64,000 bases of DNA from Pandoraea faecigallinarum (GCF_001029105.3 NZ_CP011808.2:248001-312000), one strand, 5' to 3'. Positions 24,742 through 34,299 are shown, numbered from the stretch's first letter. Translations and numbers: made by a program. Notes: a model not told the origin generated them from the letters alone.

Positions 24742-25992
24742 GTGTCGGTGATCGAGCTGGGAGAGGTTATGACGATTCTGGAATTGCACCGGCAGGGGCT
24801 GAGCATCTCGGCCATCGCCGCTCGACTGGGTATGGACCGCAAGACCATTCGCAAATACATCAAAGGTGGTGTGCAGGCGCCGCGTTACGGTCCACGTGCA
24901 CCGCGACCCTGCGTCATCGACCCGTTCGTTCACTATGTGACCGAGCGTGTGCGGGAGTACCCGGACCTGAGCATCGAGCGGCTGCTGCGGGAGATTCAGG
25001 CCATGGGTTACGCAGGCGGTCGAACAGCTCTGGGCGACCTGGTTCGGGAAGTCCGGCCACCGCGACAGCGTGGCTTCGAGGTGCGCTTTGAGACTCCAGC
25101 TGGCCACCAGGCGCAGGTAGACTTCGCACACTTCAATGTTGAGTTCGACGATGTACCGGGGCAGCGACGCTCAATCTGGTTGTTCTCGATTGTGCTCGGG
25201 CACAGCCGCTATCTGTGGGGGCGTTTCGTCGAACATCAGGACCTGCAGACCGTCCTGCGCTGCCACATGGAAGCGTTCGAGCACATTGGTGGTGTGCCAC
25301 GCGAAGTGCTGTACGACCGCATGAAGGCAGCGGTGCTGGGCGAAGTCGAGAAGCACATCGTCTACAACGCGAAGCTGGTCGCGTTTGCACAGCACTATGG
25401 TTTCGCTCCGCGTGCGTGCAAGGCGTATCGCGCCAAGGCCAAGGGCAAGGTCGAACGCCCCTATCGCTATATCCGGCAGGACTTCTTCCTCGCGCGACGA
25501 TTCCAGAATCTCGCCGATCTGAACCGCCAGTTGCGCAACCGGCTCGACACGGTGGCCAACTCACGAGTACACGGCACGACGCATCGCGTTGTCATGCAGC
25601 ACTTCCGGGAGGAACGCCCCGCGCTCCAGGTGTTGCCGGCCGGCGCCTTCAATGGCGTCATCAGACTCGAGCGGCGCGTGAGCCACGAAGGTCTGGTCTC
25701 GGTCGGCGGCAACTACTATAGCGTGCCCGAGCGCACCCGCAGACGCACGCTCGACGTCCATAGTCTGGCTCACGAGATCCGCATCTACGAGGACGGCGAA
25801 CTGCTCGCAGTGCACCCCGTGCTGGAAGGCCGGCGACGAACATCGTTGCTGCCTGGCCATCGGAGCGCGGGCCAGCGCAGGCAGCAGGCGGCGCGCGACG
25901 TATCGTCGGGCACGACTGGTGTCGGACGTCGGCCGCTGTCGTTTTACGATCAGGTGGCCAGGCGTCTGGCTGATGCCGGGAGGCGCGCATGA
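24742..25992 (+). CDS. istA: IS21 transposase IstA
   Basis: This 416-aa protein has an N-terminal helix-turn-helix (GLSISAIAARLGMDRKTIRK) and the DDE core, with QVDFAHFN, VLYDRMKA and KGKVERPYRYI. The start is a GTG at 24742 or an ATG at 24769 with GGGAGAGG nearby. It overlaps istB by 4 nt. It cuts and joins the IS21 ends and appears intact. Confidence 0.9.
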   Translation: MSVIELGEVMTILELHRQGLSISAIAARLGMDRKTIRKYIKGGVQAPRYGPRAPRPCVIDPFVHYVTERVREYPDLSIERLLREIQAMGYAGGRTALGDLVREVRPPRQRGFEVRFETPAGHQAQVDFAHFNVEFDDVPGQRRSIWLFSIVLGHSRYLWGRFVEHQDLQTVLRCHMEAFEHIGGVPREVLYDRMKAAVLGEVEKHIVYNAKLVAFAQHYGFAPRACKAYRAKAKGKVERPYRYIRQDFFLARRFQNLADLNRQLRNRLDTVANSRVHGTTHRVVMQHFREERPALQVLPAGAFNGVIRLERRVSHEGLVSVGGNYYSVPERTRRRTLDVHSLAHEIRIYEDGELLAVHPVLEGRRRTSLLPGHRSAGQRRQQAARDVSSGTTGVGRRPLSFYDQVARRLADAGRRA

Positions 25993-26855
25993 ACAGCGTT
26001 CCAACCTCAACCGTCGAACGGATACAGCGTTACCTCGTTGGCTTGCGTATGCCGCGTGCGCTTGAAGCGCTGGATGCCACCTTGAAGCGTTTCGAACAGG
26101 GCGACAGCTCGATGCTCGAAGTACTGGAGACGTTGCTGGGCGAGGAGTTCACGACGCGCGAGACGCGGCGCATCCGCATGGCGCTGCAGACAGCGAGGCT
26201 GGGCACCGTCAAGACGCTCGCCGGATATGACTTCAGCTTCCAGCCGAGTCTCGATCGCGATCGCTTCATGACGCTTGCGCAACTTAAGTTCATTGAACGA
26301 CGCCAGACGGTCCACTTCCTCGGGCCGCCAGGAACTGGCAAATCACACCTCTCCATTGCACTAGGTGTCGAAGCGGTGCGCGCCGGCAAGAGCGTGTACT
26401 TCGGCTCACTGGCAGAAATCGTCAATTCGATGGCGAAGGCCGAACGCGAAGGCAACCTCGCCCAGCGTGTGCGCTTTCTTGCACGCAACAGCCTGCTCAT
26501 CGTTGACGAGATCGGCTATCTGCCGATCGGCTCCAACGGGGGCAACTTGTTCTTCCAGCTCGTCAACGCATGTTACGAGCGCTGCGCCATCGTCCTCACG
26601 TCCAATCGCAGCTTCGGCGAATGGGGTGAGGTCTTCGGTGACACAGTCGTCGCAGCGGCGCTGCTCGACAGGTTGCTGCATCACGCGATTGTTGTCCAGA
26701 TTGAAGGTTCGTCGTACCGGCTGCGGGAGCATGCCGATCTCCTGCCTGACCACCTGCGCAACCGACCATCCGCCCTAAAGCCGGCACCGGTCGAACCTGC
26801 TAACCGACGCCCGGGTCGCCCCCGAAAGAGCTCACCTGATCCATTCAGCGGCTGA
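25989..26855 (+). CDS. istB: IS21 helper ATPase IstB
   Basis: This 288-aa AAA+ protein has the Walker A FLGPPGTGKSHLSIAL and the Walker B SLLIVDEIGYLPI, and assists IstA in target selection. Its arginine-rich C-terminus (RRPGRPRKS) is extended compared with the other copy in this window. It is intact and coupled to istA. Confidence 0.9.
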   Translation: MNSVPTSTVERIQRYLVGLRMPRALEALDATLKRFEQGDSSMLEVLETLLGEEFTTRETRRIRMALQTARLGTVKTLAGYDFSFQPSLDRDRFMTLAQLKFIERRQTVHFLGPPGTGKSHLSIALGVEAVRAGKSVYFGSLAEIVNSMAKAEREGNLAQRVRFLARNSLLIVDEIGYLPIGSNGGNLFFQLVNACYERCAIVLTSNRSFGEWGEVFGDTVVAAALLDRLLHHAIVVQIEGSSYRLREHADLLPDHLRNRPSALKPAPVEPANRRPGRPRKSSPDPFSG

Positions 26856-26926
26856 TCACCGCAAATACACAGGGTGGGGAAATTTACTTCGACGAATTGG
26901 GGGTGCGGCTAAAATCTTGGACTGGG

Positions 26927-28465
26927 TTACGCCGCAGGGCCGAGGCTCTCTCGGTATTCGAGCGGACTGAGTGAGCCAAGAGAGACCTTGATCCGCTTTG
27001 CGTTATACCAGCGGATGTACGAGTCGACTACTTCGACGAACTCGTCGATGCTTGTGGCCCGCCAGTCCCGAGAATAGAACAGCTCCGTTTTCAGCCGGCC
27101 GAAGAAACCCTCGCACGCAGCATTGTCGGGCGAGCAACCTTTTCGCGACATCGAGCGAACCAGTCTGGCCTCGTGCATCCGCGACAGCCACCCGGGCCAG
27201 CGATAGTGGGCGCCTCGATCGGAGTGAAGGACAGGCTGGGCGTTAATATCCGCCACCGTCCCGATCGCCGCATCCAGCATGGTATTCACAAGCTCAGCGT
27301 CCGGACGCGTGCCGATCGACCAACTGACAACGAGCCCATCGAAGCAATCGATCACAGGCGATAGATACACCTTGCCGGCTGGAATCTGGAATTCTGTAAT
27401 GTCGGTAAGCCACTTTTTATTCGGCGCCGCCGCTCGGAAGTCGCGATTGATGAGGTTCTCTGGCGCGGGGCCTATTTCTCCTTGATAGGAGCCGTAGCGA
27501 CGCCGGCGGACAGTGCCAGCGGCCAAGCCTTCTTGCCTCATCAAACGCCGTACGACCTTCTCCGATATGACGACCTGCTGCTGACCCAGTGCCGCGCGTA
27601 TCCGGCGATAGCCGTAGCAACGGTAATTGAGTTGGAAGATGTCTGTGATGACACGTCGCACGCCAGCATACTTGTCAGCGACGAGCAGCCGCGCGCGATG
27701 GTAAAAATAAGAACTGCGGGCAAGGCCCAATACGGCGAGCAGCTCCGGCAGCGCGTAGGTTTGTCTCAGGGCGTCAACCAGCGTCGTCTTCTCCCGATTG
27801 CTCAGGAGCCGCGGATGGACGCCCAGGCCTTTTTTTAACAGTTCATTGGCCTTCTTCAGGATGTCGTGTTCGAGTTGCAACTGCCGTATGTCCCGTCGAA
27901 GCGATTCGACCTGCCGCTCGAGCTCGGCCTGTTCAAGGACCGGTGTTGAATTCTTATCGCGTTTCATGGATGCCGGGGCCTCGCGGCCGAGTAATTTGTT
28001 TTTCCAGTTGTATAGCGTTGGCCTACTTACACCTATCTTCTCGGCGATCTCGCGCGCACCGCCGTTTCTGGTGCATAGCTCGATGACCGCTTCCTGCTTC
28101 AACACCGGGGACAACGGCGCCTTCGGAGCATTGCTGACAAGGCGTTTCCGAACATCGGGGCGCAGCTCGTCGACCCACGCGGCCAGCACGGTGTCACACG
28201 GATATCCCAGTGCTCGGGTGGTCCCAGCAAGGCTACGGCCATGACTCAAATAATGCTCGACCGCGATCTCTTTCTGTTCGGCCGAGTACCTTGGCTTGGA
28301 GCGGCGATAGGCCGCCGGCAGATCGCCCGCCTCAATGAACGCACGGTACCATCGCGCCAAGTTCTTGCGCGAAGGATATCCCAGTTCGCGGATGGTCGCC
28401 GCTGCGCTCCTACCGTATTTGATGTAAAGCTGAACCGCTCGAACGCGGTCTTCGTACGAGTACAT
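26927..28465 (-). CDS. IS3-family transposase (long single frame)
   Basis: This 512-aa protein has tandem helix-turn-helix segments ([20 protein letters not shown] and [20 protein letters not shown]), a coiled coil ([20 protein letters not shown]) and the IS3 DDE core with [17 protein letters not shown] and [14 protein letters not shown]. An A7G run (near 27835) in the junction region is the usual IS3 slippage site, yet the frame here is continuous. It is intact. Confidence 0.88.
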   Translation of the reverse strand: MYSYEDRVRAVQLYIKYGRSAAATIRELGYPSRKNLARWYRAFIEAGDLPAAYRRSKPRYSAEQKEIAVEHYLSHGRSLAGTTRALGYPCDTVLAAWVDELRPDVRKRLVSNAPKAPLSPVLKQEAVIELCTRNGGAREIAEKIGVSRPTLYNWKNKLLGREAPASMKRDKNSTPVLEQAELERQVESLRRDIRQLQLEHDILKKANELLKKGLGVHPRLLSNREKTTLVDALRQTYALPELLAVLGLARSSYFYHRARLLVADKYAGVRRVITDIFQLNYRCYGYRRIRAALGQQQVVISEKVVRRLMRQEGLAAGTVRRRRYGSYQGEIGPAPENLINRDFRAAAPNKKWLTDITEFQIPAGKVYLSPVIDCFDGLVVSWSIGTRPDAELVNTMLDAAIGTVADINAQPVLHSDRGAHYRWPGWLSRMHEARLVRSMSRKGCSPDNAACEGFFGRLKTELFYSRDWRATSIDEFVEVVDSYIRWYNAKRIKVSLGSLSPLEYRESLGPAA

Positions 28466-28535
28466 GAACTACCTCCAGGTAGTCCAAGTTTTCCTCCGCA
28501 CGCCCATTCTGAGGAAATTAAGTCCGACGTTGACA

Positions 28536-28707
28536 GGCCGTAAGTGTTTTCGTTCGTACCACGCTGCCATGGGCTGTGCGGGTCAGCGAAGAACACCTTC
28601 ACGCCGGATTCGATGGTGAAACGTGCGTGCTCGGACAGCCCCTTGCCACGATCCCAAGTCAACGATCGCCACAAGTGGGCAGGCAGGTCCACCACGGTCT
28701 TCTTGAG
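28536..28707 (-). pseudogene. IS30-family transposase, central DDE fragment
   Basis: The minus frame reads [20 protein letters not shown] and [19 protein letters not shown], the conserved IS30 segment with the second Asp and the catalytic Glu. It is cut at 28707 by the IS6 end and at 28536 by the IS3 insertion; the C-terminus is at 24426-24612. Confidence 0.88.
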
Positions 28708-29550
28708 GGTTCTGTCGCGATAACGAAGTTACGCCGAAGCGAAGCCAGGGGCAGGTTGGTTTTTACGCGGCCAACCCATAGAATTGCTCAGCAGGGGACG
28801 CACGGCGTCCCTTGGGGGCAAGCATTTGCCCCGTGCGAATCATGTGTATGGTCTCGATGCCGCCCAGGACAATGCGGGCACCACGGAAATTCTGGAAACC
28901 CAGCATCGGTCTGACGCGCCGTTTGATCGCGCGGTGGTCCTGCTCGACAAGGTTGTTCAGGTACTTGCTCTGGCGGATTTCGATGGGCGTCTCGCGCTGG
29001 GCGCCCAGCGCCTGCAGCGCGGCGCGGTTCGCCCCGCTTTTGTCAACGGTGACGGTCTTCGGCGTGCCCCGCCCGGCGGTGGCTTTTTCGAAGAACCGGC
29101 GCGCGGCGGCGGTATCGCGGCGCGCGCATAGCAGAAAGTCAATGGTGTGGCCCGCCTTGTCCACCGCCCGGTAGAGGTATTTCCACTGGCCTCTGACCCG
29201 AATATAGGTCTCGTCTATACGCCAGCTCTCACCGACTGGGCGCAGGCGGCGACGTATCGCTTTCTCGAAAACCGGCAGCCACTTGATCACCCAGCGATGG
29301 ATCGTCGAGTGGTCCACCGCCACGCCTCGCTCGGCCATCATTTCCTCCAGATCTCGCGAGCTCAGCGAATAGGCTACGTACCAGCGCACGCACTGCAACA
29401 TAACCTCCAACGGGTAGTGCAACCGCTTCAGGACCTTGGCGACGCCTGCGGGCAGGGCTTTTTCGGCGGTTTGGCTGCGCGCTTCATCGACTGGGTTCCC
29501 GGTGCTTGAAACTGTAGAATCTACCTGACTATCCATATTGCGACGGAACC
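28708..29550 (-). mobile_element. IS6-family element, group 1 copy A (complete)
   Basis: This 843-bp element runs from GGTTCTGTCGCGATA at 28708 to the imperfect complement TATTGCGACGGAACC ending at 29550. Six further copies or fragments of the same element occur in the window. It truncates IS30 on one side and an IS2-like orfB on the other, and the flanking bases do not match, which suggests a deletion. Confidence 0.88.
28763..29536 (-). CDS. IS6-family transposase, group 1 copy A
   Basis: This 257-aa protein starts MDSQVDSTVSSTGNP at 29536. Its DDE triad lies in WRIDETYIRVRG, TVTVDKSGANRAAL and NLVEQDHRAIKRR, the classical IS6/IS26 arrangement. It is the reference intact copy for the others. 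Confidence 0.92.
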   Translation of the reverse strand: MDSQVDSTVSSTGNPVDEARSQTAEKALPAGVAKVLKRLHYPLEVMLQCVRWYVAYSLSSRDLEEMMAERGVAVDHSTIHRWVIKWLPVFEKAIRRRLRPVGESWRIDETYIRVRGQWKYLYRAVDKAGHTIDFLLCARRDTAAARRFFEKATAGRGTPKTVTVDKSGANRAALQALGAQRETPIEIRQSKYLNNLVEQDHRAIKRRVRPMLGFQNFRGARIVLGGIETIHMIRTGQMLAPKGRRASPAEQFYGLAA

Positions 29551-29823
29551 CTTGACGTTGATGCACGGCGCACCGCTCTGCTCCCGACTGCGGCGCAGCA
29601 GCGCCCAGACACGGCGGTAGCCGTAGGTGGGAAGGTGCGCCACATGGGCCTGAATCTCCTCGACCAGCCTGGCATCGTTGGTTACGCGGGCACGGCGACC
29701 ATCGCGCCAGTCGGACGAGCTCGCTTCACCGCCACGGCAGAGCGCGCCACGCCGAGAACTTCGCAGACCGTCTTCATCGGTCGTCCCCCGGCAGCAAGGG
29801 CGAGCGCGCAATCAGGTAATGGG
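29551..29823 (-). pseudogene. IS2-like (IS3-family) orfA 3' end and orfB 5' fragment
   Basis: On the minus strand the segment first reads IARSPLLPGDDR and stop, the orfA C-terminus of IS2-type elements, then an orfB starting MKTVCEVLGVARSAVAVKRA at 29777. A frameshift follows (HVAHLPTYGYRRVWALLR is in another frame) and IS6 copy A cuts the gene at 29551. The orfA 5' part is at 31177-31537 beyond the IS1111-type element. Confidence 0.75.
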
Positions 29824-29889
29824 ATGGTTCGCTCCTCTCACCGGAGCATAATCGACGCTGACGCCGATCCTAACGCTTGGAGGTGTGTC

Positions 29890-30939
29890 ATGAGTCAACG
29901 TAACACAAGTTCGGTCGCCCGCATGGGCATCGATATTGGCAAATCAGCGTTTCATGTCGTCGGTCTCGACGACAAGGGAACGCCCGCATTTAAGGGACGC
30001 TTCAACCGCGAGCGATTGCTGGAGTTCCTCGCTCGCGCGTCTCCGACAACTATTGGCATGGAGGCTTGCCCTGGGAGCAACTGGCTTGCGCGTAAGGCTC
30101 TCGGCTTTGGGCATCAGGTTCGTATCGTCCCTGCGCAATTCGTCAAACCGTTCGTCAAGTCCAATAAGACCGATATCGTCGACGCAGAAGCGATAGCCGA
30201 AGCAATTTCTCGACCGACTATGCGCTTTACACAACCAAAGACGGAAGCTCAACTCGACCTGCAAGCACTGCATCGAGTTCGCCAGCGCCTAGTGTCCAGC
30301 AAGACGGCCGTCATCAATCAGTCTCGCGCTTTCCTGCTTGAGTATGGCCTGACTATCGGCGTGGGACCTGCGTATTTTGTTCGAGATATGCCAAACATCC
30401 TGTCCGACGAGACCAATGGCTTGACGACTGCCATGCGTGGACTTTTACAAGAATTATGGCAAGAGTATCGGTCGATCGAAGCGCGCCTGCTGCAAATGCG
30501 GCGCCAGATCGAAGCTATCGCTTCGGCCGACGATGTTGCAACGCGGCTAACCTCCATTCCCGGCATCGCTCATCTGACAGCGACCGCTATTACAGCTTTC
30601 TCTGGCACCGGGACCCAATTCAAACCCGGTCGCAATTTTGCTTCATGGCTTGGGCTTGTTCCTCGTGAATTTTCTACAGGAGGGAAACAGAATCTGCTCG
30701 GCATTACGAAACGAGGCAACCCTTACCTTCGCAAGCTGTTGGTTCACGGTGCACGTGCATGTGTGCTGCATCTCGATCGGACCAAAGATCATCTAGGAAT
30801 CTGGATCTCGGCAATCGAGGCAAAGGGGATACACCGGAACAAGGTCATTGTTGCGCTAGCGAACAAACTGGCACGTATCGCGTGGACCATTCTCACCCGA
30901 AAAGGAACGTTCTACCTACGGCAGCCAAGGGCCTTGTAG
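29890..30939 (+). CDS. IS110/IS1111-family transposase
   Basis: This 349-aa protein starts MSQRNTSSVARMGIDIGKSA at 29890. The DEDD domain is marked by MGIDIGKSAFH, IGMEACPGSNW and NKTDIVDAEAIAEA, and the C-terminal Tnp_20 domain by LTSIPGIAHLTATAI and FASWLGLVPREFSTGGK with its catalytic Ser region. The frame upstream of 29890 is the IS2-like remnant. It is intact. Confidence 0.92.
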   Translation: MSQRNTSSVARMGIDIGKSAFHVVGLDDKGTPAFKGRFNRERLLEFLARASPTTIGMEACPGSNWLARKALGFGHQVRIVPAQFVKPFVKSNKTDIVDAEAIAEAISRPTMRFTQPKTEAQLDLQALHRVRQRLVSSKTAVINQSRAFLLEYGLTIGVGPAYFVRDMPNILSDETNGLTTAMRGLLQELWQEYRSIEARLLQMRRQIEAIASADDVATRLTSIPGIAHLTATAITAFSGTGTQFKPGRNFASWLGLVPREFSTGGKQNLLGITKRGNPYLRKLLVHGARACVLHLDRTKDHLGIWISAIEAKGIHRNKVIVALANKLARIAWTILTRKGTFYLRQPRAL

Positions 30940-31164
30940 AAAGCCATACTCTCTTCAAGGTTTGCAGACGAGTAATTGATGACGAAACAGAGCAACGGCG
31001 TTTGGTAAGCCCGGTTCAAAAAAGCGGCCTTCGTGGCCGGTCCAGGCTATTGGGAACCGAACGCGCATATTCCATCATGGCCTTGCTGCCAAAAGCGGCT
31101 GATTCGCGAGAGGCCGGATACATTTACGCAAACTGTCTCGCCTAAAAAACTCGCTTGCAAAACC
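30940..31164. other. Non-coding 3' part of the IS1111-type element
   Basis: These 225 bp lie between the transposase stop and the right inverted repeat. A GC-rich hairpin-like motif (GCGGCCTTCGTGGCCG near 31024-31039) is present. IS110 elements carry non-coding RNA regions next to the transposase, so this stretch could be functional, but I cannot show it. Confidence 0.35.
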
Positions 31165-31176
31165 GGAGCGAACCAT

Positions 31177-31537
31177 ACATTTTTGACCGGCCCCATTCCA
31201 CGGCTTCTTTCAGGATTTCGACCTCCAGCGTCTTCTTCCCGAGTAGCCGTTGCAGTTCCTTGATTTCCTTGATGGCGGCGGCCAGCTCAGATGCCGGCAC
31301 AACGGTTTCGCCTGCCTTCACCGCGGCCAGACTGCCTTCCTGGTATTGCTTGCGCCAGCCGAACACCTGGTTGGCATTGACGCCGTGCCGACGTGCAACG
31401 GCTGACACCGACGCTCCCGGCTCCAATGTTTCCTGCACGATGGCGATTTTTTCTTGCGCCGTGCGCCGACGACGGCGCTCCGGTTCGGTCAGAATTTCGA
31501 TGCTTTCCACGTAATGACTAGGCTTACTGATAGGCAC
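31177..31537 (-). pseudogene. IS2-like (IS3-family) orfA, 5' part
   Basis: About 120 residues read [20 protein letters not shown], then [18 protein letters not shown] and [20 protein letters not shown], a typical IS2-group orfA with helix-turn-helix and leucine zipper. The last codons are replaced by IS1111 sequence; the true end is at 29780-29823. Confidence 0.82.
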
Positions 31538-31584
31538 AAGACTATCCGTTATTTTAAGAGAGTCCTTGTGTCCTCAGATACGTG

Positions 31585-31731
31585 GGGCCGCTCCAACGGC
31601 ATCGTCGAGCGGCTGCACAAGACGATGCTCAACGAGCTCTACCGCATCGCCTTTCGTAAGAAAATCTACGACTGCATCGCCGCTTTGCAGGCCGACCTCG
31701 ATACCTGGCTTGACGAGTACATGATCTTGCC
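31585..31731 (+). pseudogene. IS481-family transposase, fragment 1
   Basis: The plus frame reads RSNGIVERLHKTMLNELYRI and AALQADLDTWLDEY, the region around the catalytic Glu of IS481 transposases. Its reading frame continues after the IS3 element at 32998 when one ACA duplicate is removed. Confidence 0.85.
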
Positions 31732-31751
31732 TCGTTTTCACGTACAGCAAC

Positions 31752-32615
31752 TCACGCCGCTTGTAGCATCGTTTCGTAATCACACGGCGTGCGGTACCCG
31801 ATCGATGAATGGATGCGTTGACGATTGTAAAAGCCTTCGATCCAGTTCATCACATCCAGTCTTGCTTGGGCTCGTGTTTCGTAGCGGCATCGCGACGTCT
31901 GCTCGACTTTCAGCGTCTTGAAGAAGCTCTCCATCGGCGCATTATCCCAAGCATTGGCACGCCGGCTCATCGACATGACCATCCCGTACCCCTGAGCAAG
32001 CGCGCGGTGCGACCAACTCGCGTATTGCACGCCGCGATCGCTATGTACAATCAAGCCCCGAGGCGGCCGACGTTGCCCGTGCGCAGAGCGCAGCGCCGCA
32101 CACACGAGCTTGGCATCGATGCGCTCGGACATCGACCACCCAACGATGCGCCGGCTTCCCAGGTCCAGAATGGCCGCCAAATACAACCAGCCTTCGTCCG
32201 TCGCTAGGTACGTGATATCCGCGACCCACGCCTGATTCGGCCCCCATCCATCGAAGCGTCGCGCCAGCAGGTTCGGCGCCACCGGCAAGCGGTGAGCCGA
32301 GTCTGTTGTCGTCTGCCATGCCCGCCGGTATGCCGGCCGCAAACCTTGACGTATCAAGCTGCGGCGCACGCGCTCTGCGCTCGTCTTCATGCCCTGGGCG
32401 GCCAGCGCCTTGACCAGTCTTGGACGGCCGTAGCAGCCGCGGTTCTGCGCGTGCAGACGGGCGACTTCGTCATCGAAGGCAGTCTGTCGCTGCCGCCGCT
32501 CGCTTGGCCGCCGTACCCGCCATTGGCAGTAGCCACTGCGCGAGACCCTCAGCACTCGGCACAGACGGCTTACGTCGTATTGGTCGCGGTGAGCGTCGAT
32601 CCATGCATACTTCAC
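31752..32615 (-). CDS. IS3-family transposase OrfB
   Basis: This 287-aa integrase-type protein has the DDE motifs WVADITYLATDEGW, LIVHSDRGVQYAS and NAWDNAPMESFFKTLKVE. It overlaps orfA by 4 nt and is expressed by frameshifting or coupling as OrfAB. It appears intact. Confidence 0.92.
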   Translation of the reverse strand: MKYAWIDAHRDQYDVSRLCRVLRVSRSGYCQWRVRRPSERRQRQTAFDDEVARLHAQNRGCYGRPRLVKALAAQGMKTSAERVRRSLIRQGLRPAYRRAWQTTTDSAHRLPVAPNLLARRFDGWGPNQAWVADITYLATDEGWLYLAAILDLGSRRIVGWSMSERIDAKLVCAALRSAHGQRRPPRGLIVHSDRGVQYASWSHRALAQGYGMVMSMSRRANAWDNAPMESFFKTLKVEQTSRCRYETRAQARLDVMNWIEGFYNRQRIHSSIGYRTPCDYETMLQAA

Positions 32616-32938
32616 CGCGACCCCTTCGCGAAGTATGCCATCGCTTTTGAGAGGATTTCCACATCGAGTTTCGCACTGGCTAATTCCTTGCGTAGCCGAC
32701 TGACTTCCGCCTCCAGCTCCGATACGCCGGGCTTGGCGCGGCTCACAGAGGCTGCCGCGCCTGGCGTGGCCGCCCCGCCTTCGCGCTGCTTGTGCGCCCA
32801 GTTTCCGAGGGTCGCCATCGGCACCCCCAAACGGCGTGCCGCCTCATTGTGTCCCACCGAATTTGCCAGTCTTGCCGCCTCCACCCGGAACTCATCCGTG
32901 TAGCGACGATTCGGTACCCCTTTTTCGCCCATACCCAC
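32612..32938 (-). CDS. IS3-family OrfA
   Basis: This 108-aa protein has a helix-turn-helix (RLANSVGHNEAARRLGVPMA) and a leucine-zipper-like helix (VSELEAEVSRLRKELASAKL) that mediates dimerisation. It overlaps orfB by 4 nt and is intact. Confidence 0.9.
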   Translation of the reverse strand: MGMGEKGVPNRRYTDEFRVEAARLANSVGHNEAARRLGVPMATLGNWAHKQREGGAATPGAAASVSRAKPGVSELEAEVSRLRKELASAKLDVEILSKAMAYFAKGSR

Positions 32939-32997
32939 CTCCGTTCAACAGATTATCCAACTTCTCTGCTGTACGTCGTTTCGAGGCAAGGTCAACA

Positions 32998-33119
32998 ACA
33001 CGCGGCGAGAACATCAAGGTCGATGGTGCTATGGCAAGACGCCCATGCAGACTTTCCTCGATTCTCTCTCGCTCGCCAAGGAGAAACTCATTCCTCATTC
33101 AGCTGCCGTGACCGCTTAA
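32998..33119 (+). pseudogene. IS481-family transposase, C-terminal fragment
   Basis: The plus frame reads HQGRWCYGKTPMQTFLDSLS and AKEKLIPHSAAVTA before TAA at 33117-33119, the conserved IS481 C-terminus. Together with 31585-31731 it spans the last 90 residues; the N-terminal two thirds are lost. Confidence 0.85.
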
Positions 33120-33302
33120 TCCTTCCGATTACCTGTCAGTTCAAGTCTCAGCTAATACACATTATCACCGGGTCTGGTGGGTAGCTGGTGATCGCTCTAG
33201 GGTTTGGCACGGGATTTGCCGACGCCGTCTGTCACGTGGATGCCGAGACTTGCCACCAGGGATCTTGCAGGCCAATTCACTTTCCGTTATGTGCAAACTG
33301 CC

Positions 33303-33754
33303 ATGCAAAACTTTCCGCTTCATTACACTGTCGGTGTTTTCATCGACGGTGACGTCGGCAAAGGTCACCACCATGCCGTCGCCCTCGATCGCAACGGTCG
33401 TCGCCTCTACAACACGGCACTGCCTAACACGGAGGTGGCCCATAAGGCCTTTGCCTCGGCCGCCGATCTCGCCGCTGATGCGGGCCTCGCGCCGGTGACC
33501 CGGCGCTCGGGCTCCTCGATTCGCGGCGAACATCCCTCTCGGCGGGGCATCAAGGTGCTCAAGCGAGCCCTTTTTCTCTCGGCCTTTGCGGCGTTACGAG
33601 ACCCGATCTCCGGGCTTACTACACCCGAAAAATCCAGCCGGGTAAGCGCCACAACCAAGCGCTGATTGCGCTGGCGCGCCGGCGCTGCGACGTGCTTTTT
33701 GCCATGCTGCGCGACGGCACTTTTTATCAACCCAAGACTGCCCCTAGCGCTTGA
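33303..33754 (+). pseudogene. IS110-family transposase with internal deletion
   Basis: The N-terminus MQNFPLHYTVGVFIDGDVGK carries the first catalytic Asp, but the frame then jumps to SSIRGEHPSRRGIKVLKRAL, which belongs near the C-terminus of IS492-like transposases, so most of the gene is deleted. A further frameshift separates the final segment (NQALIALARRRCDVLFAM). It is non-functional. Confidence 0.8.
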
Positions 33755-33990
33755 CGAACTACATAGCCAGGGGGCTGTCCTCCCCGCCACGCACGCGCAA
33801 AGCGCCGACGCTTCGTCGCGCGGCCCTACTGAGGCGGGCCTTCGCGGCGGGGATGCACTTCAGGTGTTCGCCCGAGGGGGGGCGTCGACGTGGTAGCCGA
33901 CAATGATCCCAAGACATTCACAGCGCAACACCGGCTTCACCTCAACCGCCACGACCGTTAACAGCCCGTCTTACCACGTGGAGAAACATC

Positions 33991-34155
33991 ATGTCTGAGA
34001 TCGAATTGGACGCCATCAAAAGTAAGTTCATCCCGCTCGAGGATATCGCGATGTCGTTCGCGACGAGCATCGTCGATGCATGTGCAGTATGGGGCGAGCG
34101 TGGTCGAACAAGTTCCGTATATCACGGCCCTCGGCATCGCCGGACGATCGGATGA
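33991..34155 (+). CDS. Small open frame of 54 aa, unknown
   Basis: An ATG with GGAG 8 nt upstream (ACGTGGAGAAACATC) opens MSEIELDAIKSKFIPLEDIA. The first 35 residues look like a real soluble helix-rich protein, while the end is arginine-rich and may result from a frameshift. No homolog is known to me. It could be the 5' remnant of a larger gene. Confidence 0.35.
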   Translation: MSEIELDAIKSKFIPLEDIAMSFATSIVDACAVWGERGRTSSVYHGPRHRRTIG

Positions 34156-34299
34156 CGCCCGGGGAGCGATGAGCCCCCTGCCCAGCGTTCGCCGGCGCAT
34201 AGCCCTGGCGCGGTTGCCGTGATGGACCGTACAACGGTCACGACGCGAGACCCACGTCGCGTCACCAGACCTCGCCTTTCCGCCCCTTGGAGGCGCCTC

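Larger units (their letters stand above)
24641..26896 (+). mobile_element. IS21-family element (copy 1)
   Basis: The inverted ends TTCGTCGAAG (24641-24650) and CTTCGACGAA (26887-26896), each followed inward by TAA, T-rich bases and CCCC, bracket istA and istB. It sits 28 bp inside the left end of the surrounding IS3. The exact outermost base and target duplication are unclear. Confidence 0.85.
24613..28535 (-). mobile_element. IS3-family element inserted in IS30 and itself carrying IS21
   Basis: The ends are TGTCAGCGTCGGA (24613-24625) and the matching TCCGACGTTGACA ending at 28535. They are flanked by a 5-bp direct repeat GGCCG (24608-24612 and 28536-28540). Removing the IS21 leaves about 1.67 kb, suitable for an IS3 member with a long transposase. 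Confidence 0.82.
29824..31176 (+). mobile_element. IS1111-type IS110-family element
   Basis: Subterminal inverted repeats ATGGTTCGCTCC (29824-29835) and GGAGCGAACCAT (31165-31176) are exact over 12 bp and bracket one transposase gene. Such inverted repeats distinguish the IS1111 group within IS110. It sits inside the orfA of an IS2-like element. True tips may lie a few bases beyond the repeats. Confidence 0.8.
31732..32994 (-). mobile_element. IS3-family element inserted in IS481
   Basis: The ends TGATCTTGCCTCG (31732-31744) and CGAGGCAAGGTCA (32982-32994) are inverted repeats with one mismatch, and CGTACAGCA recurs farther in on both sides. A 3-bp target duplication ACA (31729-31731 and 32995-32997) flanks the 1263-bp element. 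It is complete and young. Confidence 0.9.
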
